Shown here piece after piece: positions 33,029 through 42,000 of a stretch of 43,984 nt of DNA (position 1 is its first letter; every line of letters starts with the position of its first letter). The notes under the pieces are model-generated. The model ran no database searches. It saw only the letters and a list, made by a program, of their open reading frames with translations, and was not told where the DNA came from. The translations under genes and the position numbers were made by a program. Origin of the DNA: Pseudomonadota bacterium. GTDB taxonomy: Bacteria; Pseudomonadota; Gammaproteobacteria; Burkholderiales; Burkholderiaceae_B. The stretch lies in the NCBI GenBank assembly GCA_023427085.1, contig JAEZBO010000187.1:1-43984 (forward strand). Reading direction: 5' to 3'.

Positions 33029-34459
33029 GTGTCCCTCAAACCCGTCGTCGCCCTGGTGGGCCGCCCCAATGTCGGCAAGTCCACCTTGTTCAACCGCCTG
33101 ACCCGCTCGCGCGCGGCGTTGGTCGCCGATTATTCCGGCCTGACCCGCGACCGCCACTATGGCGAGGGCAGAGTGGGCGACAAGCCCTTCATCGCCATCG
33201 ACACCGGCGGCTTCGAGCCGGTCGCCAAAAGCGGCATCCTGCTCGAGATGGCGCGCCAGACCCAGCAGGCCATCGCCGAAGCGGACGCCGTGGTGTTCCT
33301 GGTCGATGCGCGCGCCGGCGTCAACGCGCACGATCACGAGATCGCCAAGCAGTTGCGCCGCAACAGCCAGCGCGTGCTGCTGGCGGTCAACAAAGCCGAG
33401 GGCATGGCGCACAACGCGGCCATCGCCGAGTTCCACGAACTGGGGCTGGGCCAGCCGCTGGCGATTTCGGCCGCGCACGGCGACGGCATCGTCGACCTGA
33501 TCGAGCGGGCGCTCGAAGGCCTGGGCGAACCCGAGCCGGCCTTGCCCGAGAGCGATGACGACGACGCCGATCCCGGTTATCCGGACGATGCCGATCTGGC
33601 GCTGGCCGACGGCGAGACCGGCGAGGGCGCCGAGCCCGAACCCGAGGCCGTGCCGCACCGGATCAAGCTGGCCATCGTCGGCCGTCCCAACGTCGGCAAG
33701 TCGACCCTGATCAACACGCTGCTGGGCGAAGAGCGCGTGATCGCCTTCGACCTGCCGGGCACCACCCGCGACGCGATCGAGATCGAGTTCCAGCGCGGCG
33801 GACGGCAATACACGCTGATCGACACCGCCGGCCTGCGCAAGCGCGGCAAGGTGTTCGAGGCGGTCGAAAAGTTCTCCGTCATCAAGACGCTGCAGGCCAT
33901 CGAGGCCAGCAACGTGGTGCTGCTGATGCTCGACGCGCATCAAGAGATCTCCGAGCAGGACGCCCACATTGCCGGCTTCATTCTCGAGACCGGCCGGGCG
34001 CTGGTGATCGGCATCAACAAGTGGGACGGGCTGGACGCCGACCAGCGCGAACGCATCCTGCGCGAGTTCGAACGCAAGCTGCGCTTCCTGTCGTTCGCGC
34101 GCATGCACACGCTGTCGGCGCTCAAGGGGCAGGGCGTCAACGCCGTGCTCAAGTCGGTCGACGCGGCGCACGCGGCGGCCTTCGCCAAGCTGTCCACGCC
34201 GCGCCTGACGCGTGCGCTGCAGGTCGCGGTCGAACAGCAGCAGCCGCCGCGCAAGGGCATCTTCCGGCCCAAGATGCGGTATGCGCACCAGGGCGGCCAG
34301 AACCCGCCGCGCATCATCATCCACGGCAGCGCGCTCGACGCGATCCCGGATTCGTACCGCCGTTATCTCGAGACGCGCATGCGCGACGAGTTCAAGCTGG
34401 CCGGCACGCCGCTGCGCATCGAGTTCAAGGCCTCGCGCAACCCCTACGTCGAAGACTGA
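33029..34459 (+). CDS. der: Ribosome-associated GTPase Der (EngA)
   Basis: A 476-residue double GTPase needed for 50S assembly. Each G domain has its P-loop: GRPNVGKSTLFN and GRPNVGKSTLIN. The G3 motifs are DTGGFE and DTAGLRKRGK, and the G4 motifs are NKAEG and NKWDG. A KH-like domain follows, with RPKMRYAHQGGQNPPRII. The linker between G domains (about residues 165-210) is expanded and strongly acidic, about 17 Asp/Glu. The start is a GTG at 33029, 8 bp after the bamB stop. Confidence 0.97.
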   Translation: MSLKPVVALVGRPNVGKSTLFNRLTRSRAALVADYSGLTRDRHYGEGRVGDKPFIAIDTGGFEPVAKSGILLEMARQTQQAIAEADAVVFLVDARAGVNAHDHEIAKQLRRNSQRVLLAVNKAEGMAHNAAIAEFHELGLGQPLAISAAHGDGIVDLIERALEGLGEPEPALPESDDDDADPGYPDDADLALADGETGEGAEPEPEAVPHRIKLAIVGRPNVGKSTLINTLLGEERVIAFDLPGTTRDAIEIEFQRGGRQYTLIDTAGLRKRGKVFEAVEKFSVIKTLQAIEASNVVLLMLDAHQEISEQDAHIAGFILETGRALVIGINKWDGLDADQRERILREFERKLRFLSFARMHTLSALKGQGVNAVLKSVDAAHAAAFAKLSTPRLTRALQVAVEQQQPPRKGIFRPKMRYAHQGGQNPPRIIIHGSALDAIPDSYRRYLETRMRDEFKLAGTPLRIEFKASRNPYVED

Positions 34460-34512
34460 CAACGCTGGCGGCCCGCTGCGGCGGGTGGCCGCAGCAAGGA
34501 TCCCAGCCGATC

Positions 34513-35583
34513 ATGAGCCGTTACTGGAGCGCCGTGGTGCACGGCCTGTCGCCGTATGTGCCGGGCGAGCAGCCCAAGCTGGCCAACCTGGTCAAGCTCA
34601 ATACCAACGAGTTGCCGTATGGCCCGTCGCCGCGCGCGCTGTTAGCCATCCGCGAGGCGGCCAGCGACTCGCTGCGCCTGTATCCCGACCCCAACGCCGA
34701 CGGCTTGCGGGCCGCGATCGGCGAGCGCTACGGCGTCGCGGCCGACCATGTGTTCGTCGGCAACGGTTCGGACGAGGTGCTGGCCCATGCCTTCATGGCG
34801 CTGCTGCGCCACGAGCGGCCGCTGTGGTTTCCCGACATCAGCTACAGCTTCTATCCGGTCTACTGCGGGCTGTACGGCATCAGCAGCCATCAGGTGCCGC
34901 TCGATGCGCACTACGGCATCGACCCCGATAGCTACCTGCCCGGCCCGCAAGGCCAGGCCGGCGCCATCATCCTGCCCAATCCCAATGCGCCGACCGGCCG
35001 CGCGCTGAGCCTCGCGCAGATCGAGCGGATCGTGGCGGGCAATCCCGACGCGGTGGTGGTGATCGACGAGGCCTACGTCGATTTTGGCGGCGAGACGGCC
35101 GTGCCGCTGGTGGCGCGCCACGACAATCTGCTGGTGGTGCAGACGCTGTCGAAGTCGCGTGGATTGGCGGGCTTGCGGGTCGGCTTCGCGATCGGCCAGC
35201 CGGCGCTGCTGCAGGCGCTGGACCGCGTCAAGAACAGCTTCAATTCCTATCCGCTGGATCGTCCGGCGCTGGCCGGCGCGACCGCCGCGATCCAGGACGA
35301 AGCGTATTTCGAACAGACCCGCCAGCGCGTCATCGCCAGCCGCGAGACGCTCGATCGCCAACTGAGCGGGCTGGGCTTCGAGGTGCTGCCGTCCCGGGCC
35401 AACTTCGTGTTTGCGCGCCATCCGGGCCATGACGCGGCGACGATCGCCGCGGCGCTGCGCGAGCGCGGCATCATCGTCCGGCACTTCGCCAAGCCGCGCA
35501 TCGATCAGTTCCTGCGCATCACGGTCGGCACCGACCCGGAGTGCGCGGCGCTGGTGGCGGCGCTCACGCAGATCGTCGGCTGA
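34513..35583 (+). CDS. hisC: Histidinol-phosphate aminotransferase
   Basis: A 356-residue class I/II aminotransferase using PLP, converting imidazole-acetol phosphate to histidinol phosphate. Visible motifs are LVKLNTNELPYGPSP, LYPDPNADGLRAAIGE, VGNGSDEVLAHAF, the PLP-contacting NPNAPTGRAL and VVIDEAYVDFGG. The Schiff-base lysine is in VQTLSKSRGLAGLRVGF, with RITVGTDPECAALV near the end. It lies alone, not in a his operon, so it may be a second copy or an aromatic aminotransferase. It follows der by 53 bp and converges on tssA, marking the border with the secretion locus. Confidence 0.92.
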   Translation: MSRYWSAVVHGLSPYVPGEQPKLANLVKLNTNELPYGPSPRALLAIREAASDSLRLYPDPNADGLRAAIGERYGVAADHVFVGNGSDEVLAHAFMALLRHERPLWFPDISYSFYPVYCGLYGISSHQVPLDAHYGIDPDSYLPGPQGQAGAIILPNPNAPTGRALSLAQIERIVAGNPDAVVVIDEAYVDFGGETAVPLVARHDNLLVVQTLSKSRGLAGLRVGFAIGQPALLQALDRVKNSFNSYPLDRPALAGATAAIQDEAYFEQTRQRVIASRETLDRQLSGLGFEVLPSRANFVFARHPGHDAATIAAALRERGIIVRHFAKPRIDQFLRITVGTDPECAALVAALTQIVG

Positions 35584-35599
35584 GGTCCGGGCCGTCGGC

Positions 35600-36715
35600 T
35601 CAGCCGCCGGTCTGGTTGCCGTCGCCGCTCTTGGGAATGCCCAGCAGTTCTTCCAGATTGGCCAGCGAGTCGCCTTCCTTGAGCACCGTGCGCAGCCACA
35701 GGTGCAGCGACATCTCGCCCCAGCCGGCTGCCTTCTCGGCAAGATAGGCCACCGGGCTGTGCGGCTCGGTGCGGCGAAAGAAATCGGCGACCTCGCGCAA
35801 CTGCGCCAGCGCCTGTTCGCGGGTCTGCAAGGGGCCGCCGGGCACATACGGGGCGGCAGGCACGGAAGCGGCGGGGCTGGGCGGGGCGGCAGGGGTCATG
35901 GTCGTCTCCGCGATAGGCTCGGGCAGGGGGGCGGCGTGGCGGGTGTCGGCGCGGGTGATCAGGCCGGCGTCGCGGGCAAAGCGCTCGGCCAGTTCGATGA
36001 CGCCTTGCAGGCTGGTGCGCGCGGGCGTGAAGCTGGGACCGTCGTTGCCGAGCCGCAGGCTCAGGCTCGCTTCCATGTCATTGAGCGCCTGCAGGCACTC
36101 CTCGAGATTGCCTTGCAGCTCGATGTAGAACGCGGGCGGCGTGTCGCGCCGCGCGGCGTCGAACTGTTCCATCGTCAGCTTGCCGCGCGACAGCTCGTGG
36201 GCATTGTCGGGCGTGCGCTTGATCGCGTTGGCCAGCTGGCTGGCGCTGTCCCACAGCGCCGCGCCGTACGAGGCGCCGTCCGAGCGCGTCAGCGGCAATT
36301 CGCGCATCAGCTGGGCCGAGCGCGCCAGCAGCCATGACAGGTTGCCGACACGCTGCTGCACGTCGTCGTCGTCCGGCAGCGGATAGAGTCCGTCCCAGTA
36401 TTGCTCGCACAGGCCCGTCACCAGCCGGAAGCCGTCGCGCAGGCCCGAGAAGCCGCGCGTCTTGGCCCAGGCCTCGGTCAGCCAGGCCGCCAGGCGGATG
36501 TCCTTGGTGCGCGTGCTCAGCAGCGCGGTGCACGACTTGGCAACAAATGGCCAGTCGGCTTCCTTGATGTCGGTGACCCATTCGCCCTGGTCCAGCGAGG
36601 CGTCGTCGTGGCGGCGGGCATCGCGGATCGCGTCGAATTCGGTGGAGAACACCATGTCCTCGCCGCAGGGATGGTCCGGCGAGATCGGTTGCAGTAGCGC
36701 GTCGAGTGTCGTCAT
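35600..36715 (-). CDS. tssA: Type VI secretion system protein TssA (ImpA)
   Basis: A 371-residue baseplate/sheath-assembly protein. The ImpA N-terminal domain carries LLQPISPDHPCGEDMVFSTE, DWPFVAKSCTALLSTRTKD, then AAWLTEAWAKTRGFSGLRDG and YWDGLYPLPDDDDVQQR, all family hallmarks. A Pro/Ala-rich linker (about 270-295) joins a C-terminal domain with EKAAGWGEMSLHLWLRTVLK and NLEELLGIPK. The short C-terminus matches the TssA class with a ring-forming tail domain. It lies at the left end of the cluster, reading leftward, with a 194-bp gap before the opposite-strand repeat gene. Confidence 0.95.
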   Translation of the reverse strand: MTTLDALLQPISPDHPCGEDMVFSTEFDAIRDARRHDDASLDQGEWVTDIKEADWPFVAKSCTALLSTRTKDIRLAAWLTEAWAKTRGFSGLRDGFRLVTGLCEQYWDGLYPLPDDDDVQQRVGNLSWLLARSAQLMRELPLTRSDGASYGAALWDSASQLANAIKRTPDNAHELSRGKLTMEQFDAARRDTPPAFYIELQGNLEECLQALNDMEASLSLRLGNDGPSFTPARTSLQGVIELAERFARDAGLITRADTRHAAPLPEPIAETTMTPAAPPSPAASVPAAPYVPGGPLQTREQALAQLREVADFFRRTEPHSPVAYLAEKAAGWGEMSLHLWLRTVLKEGDSLANLEELLGIPKSGDGNQTGG

Positions 36716-36909
36716 GGCGGGTGTTCAAGACCGGCGCGGGGCCGGCAGGTGGTCGACAAGGTTTAAAAAAGAAGTCAGGAAACATGAGCCTGGCGCGGCG
36801 CGATGGGCCGGCGAGGCTTCAGGTGTAAGGGTTTGAAAACGTAAACGCCCTGGCCTTGCGGTTTTTGCCTACGTTATCATCCTTGCGGGTCTTACCGAGG
36901 AGAGTAGTC
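36716..36909. promoter_or_regulatory. Divergent intergenic region between tssA and the repeat-protein gene
   Basis: A 194-bp gap with the AT-richest stretch of the T6SS region, including TTTAAAAAAG near 36763 and TTGAAA at 36833-36838. The repeat gene has a strong ribosome-binding site AGGAG at 36898-36902. TATCAT (36875-36880) could be its -10 box, but no -35 is correctly spaced. Promoters for both genes are expected here and could not be fixed. Confidence 0.35.
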
Positions 36910-37161
36910 ATGAGTTCCATCATTCGTTTGGCACCGGACGGCACTTACGTCAGGGGCACGCCGCGCCGTTGTCCTGACGGCACCTTCGTGGGCGACGGCG
37001 GACGCATCACGCGCGCGCCCAACGGCGTCTACGTGGCGGGCAAGCCGCAGCGCTGCCCCGACGGCAGCTATGTCGGGGATGCCGGCCCGGTGCGCCGCGC
37101 ACCCAATGGTTCCTACCGCGCCGGACCGGCACGCCTGGCGCCGGACGGCAGCTACATCTGA
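36910..37161 (+). CDS. Small tandem-repeat protein (P-D/N-G-S/T-Y/F repeats) in the T6SS locus
   Basis: An 83-residue protein I do not recognise by name. After the lead SSIIRL it consists almost entirely of repeats of the pattern A/C-P-D/N-G-S/T-Y-V. Repeat lengths alternate 13, 15, 13, 15 and 13 residues, then a final short copy APDGSYI; the 13+15 pair is a 28-residue super-unit. The two 15-residue units begin with the only two cysteines (CPDGTFVGD and CPDGSYVGD). The protein is basic, has no signal peptide or membrane segment, and may form short beta-hairpins. A strong ribosome-binding site 7 bases upstream of the ATG and third-position GC bias support a real gene. It is alone on the plus strand among leftward T6SS genes. 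A structural, immunity or regulatory role is not deducible. Confidence 0.85.
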   Translation: MSSIIRLAPDGTYVRGTPRRCPDGTFVGDGGRITRAPNGVYVAGKPQRCPDGSYVGDAGPVRRAPNGSYRAGPARLAPDGSYI

Positions 37162-37171
37162 TCCACCGCGA

Positions 37172-37202
37172 GAACCGGCCGCCCCGTGGCGGTGGCCGGT
37201 TC
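37172..37202. terminator. Bidirectional terminator-like hairpin
   Basis: GAACCGGCC (37172-37180) and GGCCGGTTC (37194-37202) pair perfectly, with up to three more inner pairs. It lies between the convergent stops of the repeat-protein gene and the OmpA-family gene, where a shared terminator is expected. No T-run is present. Confidence 0.6.
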
Positions 37203-37246
37203 CGTGACGACTGCCCGGCCAGCCGCCGGCGACGTCTGCCATTGCT

Positions 37247-38098
37247 TTACTGCGCGCCTGCGCGCGCCTGCCCGGCCGCCTGCTGCGCCGACTCCGAGCG
37301 CTTGGCGCGGAACTCGATGCGGCGGTTCTTGGCGCGGCCCTCTGCGGTCTCGTTGCCGGCGACCGGCCGGTCCGGCCCTTCGCCCAGCGTCTCGAAACGC
37401 TCGCTGGCCAATCCCTTGCCCACCAGATACGACTTGACCGAGTCGGCGCGCGCCTGGCTCAGCGCCAGGTTGGTCGCGCGGCTGCCCGAGCTGTCGGTAT
37501 GGCCGCTGATCTCAATGCGCTCGCTGGCCAGGCGCGGGATGATGTCGGCAATCTCGTCGAGCAGCGCACGGCCCTTGGGCGTCAGCGTCGCGCTGCCGGT
37601 CTGGAACTCGACCACGCGGTCGGCCAGCGTGTCGTCCAGCAGCGTCTGCTCGTTCTGGTCGGCCGAGACCCGCAAGCCGTTGACGATGCGGTAGGTCGGA
37701 TTCAGCGCGGTCGCAAAGGTGCTGGCGACCTGCTGGCGCTGCGCTTCGTTCTGCACCTCGCCGCGCATGCTGATCTGCGTGCCGTCAATCTGCAGCTGGC
37801 CGCGCGCGATCTGCTTGAGCGACGGCGAGTCCAGCAGCTTGCCGACGTTCTCGGCCCAGTTGGGCGGCGCCACCACGCCACCGACCTCGATCTGGTCGAT
37901 CACGTTGCCGACGCCGTATTGCGCCTGCAGCCGGTTCAGCACCGCGACCTTGGTGGCCTCGTCGGGCACCACGCCGGCGGCCACCACCTGGCCGGGTTGC
38001 GGAATCACGTTGGCCGGCACCACGCGCGCGGTGTCCTGCGCGCCGGCGGCGAAGCTGGCGGCCAGCGCCAGGGAGAGGAACAAGGTACGCATGGTCAT
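37247..38098 (-). CDS. OmpA-family protein with BON-like domain, T6SS-associated
   Basis: A 283-residue exported protein. The signal peptide is TMRTLFLSLALAASFAAGAQ. A BON-like region (about 50-150) has KVAVLNRLQAQYGVGNVID, then LKQIARGQLQIDGTQISMRG. The C-terminal OmpA/MotB peptidoglycan-binding domain (about 165-275) has VEFQTGSATLTPKGRALLDE, IEISGHTDSSGSRATNLALS and AEGRAKNRRIEFRAK. It probably anchors the secretion membrane complex to the cell wall, a job done by TagL or TssL extensions elsewhere. The ATG at 38098 overlaps the tagF stop (ATGA), so it is coupled to tagF. Confidence 0.88.
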   Translation of the reverse strand: MTMRTLFLSLALAASFAAGAQDTARVVPANVIPQPGQVVAAGVVPDEATKVAVLNRLQAQYGVGNVIDQIEVGGVVAPPNWAENVGKLLDSPSLKQIARGQLQIDGTQISMRGEVQNEAQRQQVASTFATALNPTYRIVNGLRVSADQNEQTLLDDTLADRVVEFQTGSATLTPKGRALLDEIADIIPRLASERIEISGHTDSSGSRATNLALSQARADSVKSYLVGKGLASERFETLGEGPDRPVAGNETAEGRAKNRRIEFRAKRSESAQQAAGQARAGAQ

Positions 38099-39078
38099 GC
38101 TCCGACGAAGACTTCGCGGAAGGTGTCGATGGCCTGGCGCAGCGACAGGCGCGGCTGGTCCAGGTAGGAAGACAGCTTGGCCAGCCCGTGGCTGTCGCGC
38201 AGGTGCGAGGCGACCCACGGCGTTTCCTCGAGCACCACGTTGCCCTCCTGCAGCGCCTGCGGCGACGACAGCAGGCTGCACAAGGTGCCGGACGAGGCGC
38301 CCTTGAAACCCACCGCCAGCCGCTCCTTGCCGCCGATCAGGCCGATGAACAGCGACAGCTCGAAATCGGCGCGCGCCAGGAAGGGCGTCAGCAGCGTCAT
38401 CCAGAACTGTGCCATCAGGTTGCGGTACAGCGGGTCTTCCGGCAGCGGCAGGATCAGGCCTTTTTCCAGATGCGACGAAGCACTGGACATGACCGGCTGC
38501 AGCAGCAGGCCGATCGCGATGATGGTGTCGTGCAGCCGCAGCGTGTGGCCGTTGTGGCGCAGCATCTGCTCGACCCGTTCGATGGTCTGCAGGTCGACGA
38601 AGCTGCCGAAGCCATCGTTCGAGGCCGGCGCCGCCTGCAGCACCAGCTCACCCAGCACGTGCAGGGCGCCGCTGGCGTCGGGCAGGCGCTCGAGCTCGGC
38701 GGTGGCGCCCGACAGCTGGCTCCAGATGCGGCTCAGCGCCATCGGGCTGCGGGCGATGAACTCGAGCGGCCGGCCGGCGTCCATCGGCGCGGCGGCCAGG
38801 AATGGAAAGCGCCGGTTCGAGGCATCGCGGCTGGGGATGAAATGGCCGGCCACCGCCAGCTTGCTGCGCGATCCCAGGAACGCGAAATCGAGCGGCCGGG
38901 CCTGGTCGTACAAGGTCTTCCAGCCCGGATCCTGGGCCAGTCTTTCCATCGTCGCGGCCAGCCACGAATCGAGCGTGGCGACCAGTTGCGGATGGTTGGC
39001 GTTCTTGACGAAGTCGCCCCGGCTGGGGATCTTGCCGAAATAGGCGGTCTTCAGGCTCTGTTGCTGTGCGGCGCTCAT
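38095..39078 (-). CDS. tagF: Type VI secretion-associated protein TagF (ImpM)
   Basis: A 327-residue protein. The TagF signature is at the N-terminus: TAYFGKIPSRGDFVKNANH, then LDSWLAATMERLAQDPGWK and FAFLGSRSKLAVAGHFIPS. The C-terminal extension (about 160-325) is longer than in minimal TagF proteins. It has EKGLILPLPEDPLYRNLMAQ and ELSLFIGLIGGKERLAVGFK, as in several betaproteobacterial T6SS loci. TagF is a post-translational repressor of T6SS in Pseudomonas and relatives, working against or in parallel to the threonine phosphorylation pathway. The ATG overlaps the tssM stop. No ppkA, pppA or fha gene is in view. Confidence 0.92.
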   Translation of the reverse strand: MSAAQQQSLKTAYFGKIPSRGDFVKNANHPQLVATLDSWLAATMERLAQDPGWKTLYDQARPLDFAFLGSRSKLAVAGHFIPSRDASNRRFPFLAAAPMDAGRPLEFIARSPMALSRIWSQLSGATAELERLPDASGALHVLGELVLQAAPASNDGFGSFVDLQTIERVEQMLRHNGHTLRLHDTIIAIGLLLQPVMSSASSHLEKGLILPLPEDPLYRNLMAQFWMTLLTPFLARADFELSLFIGLIGGKERLAVGFKGASSGTLCSLLSSPQALQEGNVVLEETPWVASHLRDSHGLAKLSSYLDQPRLSLRQAIDTFREVFVGA

Positions 39079-42000
39079 CGCGCGGTCTCCTGGGCGTTGC
39101 CGGCCGGTCGGCTGGCGGGCGGCGCGCCCACTACCGAAGACGGCAGGCGCAGGCCGCGCAGGCCTTGGCTGGTCGGTGTTTCTCCGCCGGCACCGGCGGC
39201 CTGTGCGCTGCTGATGATGCGCAGGGTGACCGGCACCGCGACGTTGTCGCGGCTCCAGCGCATCTCGAAGCTGCCATCGGCGTTGGCCTGGCGGTCGGCC
39301 GTCGCGATCAGGCGCTCCAGGCCGAAGCGGCCCGGTTCGTTGATGACCTCGACCGTGCTGCCGTCGAAGGTCGTCGCGGTGATGCGTGCGCCCGGCGCGC
39401 CTTGCGGATTGGGCCAGACGAAGTTGACCCACTGCGGTGGCGTGTTGCGGTAACGCAGCTGCTGGCCGTCGATCTCGATGGTGTATTCGGTGATGCCGGG
39501 CGCCGGCTTGGGCTGGATCTGGAACAGCGTCTGCGGCGCGGTGGCCGAGCCGCCGGCGGCGCCGCCCGACAGCGGGGCGACCCACTGCGAGAAGTTGGCC
39601 GTGAAGGCCGGCAGCAGGCTCAGGCCCATGTCGCCCCAGGTGCGCGCCGTCAGGATGTCGCCGCGACGCACAGTCAGCGGTCCCAGCGTGTCGGTCACGA
39701 ACTTGGCGATCGTGCCTTCGGGGCCGAACACCTGGCCGATCTCGGCCGAGCTGGCCTCGACGCTGGCGTTCGCGTCGAACGGGTACTTCTGCGACAGCGA
39801 CTGGTTGAAGGGCTCGAACACCTGCGCGGTCCAGACCTTGTTGAGTTCGGTCTCGGCCGGCTGCACGATCACCGCATAGGCTTCGATCAGCGGGCGCACC
39901 AGCAGCGGGCGCAAGGTCTGGCGTTGCGAATCGCTCAGGCCGGCCAGCATCTGCTCGTCGGCCAGCTTCAGTGCGGCGGCCAGCTCGGAGTCCTGCGCGG
40001 TCAGCGTCTGGCGCATCAGCGTCAGCGCGCCGGGTCCCGGATCGCCCTGGTTGTTGAGCTGGTTGAAGCGGGTGCGGATCTGCGACAGCGCCCCCATGTA
40101 GTTGCCCAGCAGGGTCTGGTTGTTCTCACGCGGCGTCACCAGCCGCGCGACGTCCGAGAACTCGCGCCCGATCGGGCCCATCGGCGTCTCGGGATTGACG
40201 ACCTGCTTGGGATCGGGCGCCGGCGTGTTCTGGCGCAGGATGACCCGCTTGAACCACGCCACCACGCCGCCGCGGGCCTGCTCCAGGCCTCGGCCGGCCA
40301 GCGTCGGGTTGTCCCACGAAGTCTGCTCGTAGGTGGTGTTGATCAGCGTGGCCAGCGGCGAGGTCTGCGGATCGCCCAGGCGGTTCATCGACACCACGGC
40401 CTGGTCGAAGTTGACGAACGGCCGCACCGTCACGCCGCGCAGGAAGCGTTGCCACTCCTGGGTGTACTCGGTCTTGTACATCGTCGCCAGCGTGCGCTGG
40501 ATCTGCGCCGGGCTGCCCTGCAGCGTCAGGTCATCGGTGGCGCTGACGCCCAGCACCCAATCGGTGGTCTGCAGTTCCTTGTTGGCGGCTTCGTCGATGG
40601 CCGGGCGCACGTATTCGTCCCAGGCCTGGCGCGTGAAGGTGCCGGGGATCGCGTAGCTGCCGGCCAGGATATTGGCGTCCTTCTCGCCGACGATACGCGC
40701 CACCGTCATCGGCGCGTAGCGGGTCGCCGCGCGGGCCTTGATGGTCGCGTAGGCGCGCTCTTGCGCCGGCATGCCCTGCATCACGGTGCGCAGCTCGCCG
40801 CGCAGTTTCTCGACCACCGCCAGGTTGGTGGTGATCTGCGGCCAGTTGGCGTCGGTCGAGCGGCCCACGTAGAACGAGATCAGTCGTTCGGCACTGCGGA
40901 TCAACTGGTCGCGCGGCATGGTGCCGCGGTTGGTCTCGAGCCAGCCGCGCCAGAACCGGGTGATCTGGTCGGCCAGGTGGGTCGGGTCGACGTGCTCGCG
41001 GTTGGCCAGCATCAGGTAGGTCTTGAGCGCGTTGTAGGCGTCCTCGACATTCTGCGGCGAGGCGTCCTGGAACAGCGCGCCGTTGGGGTTGTTGACCGGC
41101 GTGCCGACTACCGCGCTGGCATTGACTGGCTTGCTGTTACGCGTGTCGACGCGCGCCAGGAAACTCTCGAGGCTGACCTGCACCGGGCCCAGCATCAGTT
41201 GCCGCAGCCCGTGGTAGTACTCGTCCAGCAATTCCTTCTTGAGCGTATCGCCCTGGTACAGGCCCAGGCCCAGCGACAGCGGCCGGCTGGTGTCGTAGCC
41301 GTCCAGTTGCTCGATGCGGGCCTGCAGCAGCTCCATGGCCTGCAGGCGGCTCTGCAGGTCGGACTGGCCGGCCTGGTCGGCGACGATCTTGTCCAGATCG
41401 GCCTGGATGTCCTGCGTCAGCTGGCGATTGCCCAAGTACGACCAGGCCCAGCCGCCCAGCACCAGCCCCAGCGCCAGCACCAGCGAGAAGAACACCGCAT
41501 AGCGCATGCGGGTCTTGACCGGACTGGCATGCTGGCGCACCAGCCGCTTGTCGGCGAAGATCACCTTCGAGAACAGCTCGCGCAAAAAGAAACCGTTCTG
41601 CGAGTTGACGTTGCCCTGGCCAGCCGGCGCCGTCAGCGACAGCCCGAAGCGGCGCGACAGGCGCTCGGTCGAGGTGCTCAGCGACGCGCCTTCCTGCAGC
41701 GCGCTGGTGAAGTAGAAGCCGCGGAACACCGGCTTGTACTGGAACGGGTTGGTCTCGAACAAGGTCGACAGGAAGATCCGCAGCGACGGCTTGATCGACG
41801 CGAACTCGGCCGGGAAGGTCAGCAGGCCCGGCGGCAGCGTGCCGCCGCGGCGCAGCGAAATCTGCGCCGTGCTCATTTCCTTCAGGCCCTCGTAGAGCTC
41901 GTCGAAACGTTCGTCGAACAGCGCCAGCACGTCGCGGTTCTCTTCGGTCGAGTAAGGCAGCGTGGCGCCCCACACCCGGTCGCGCTCGTTGTCGTCGTTC

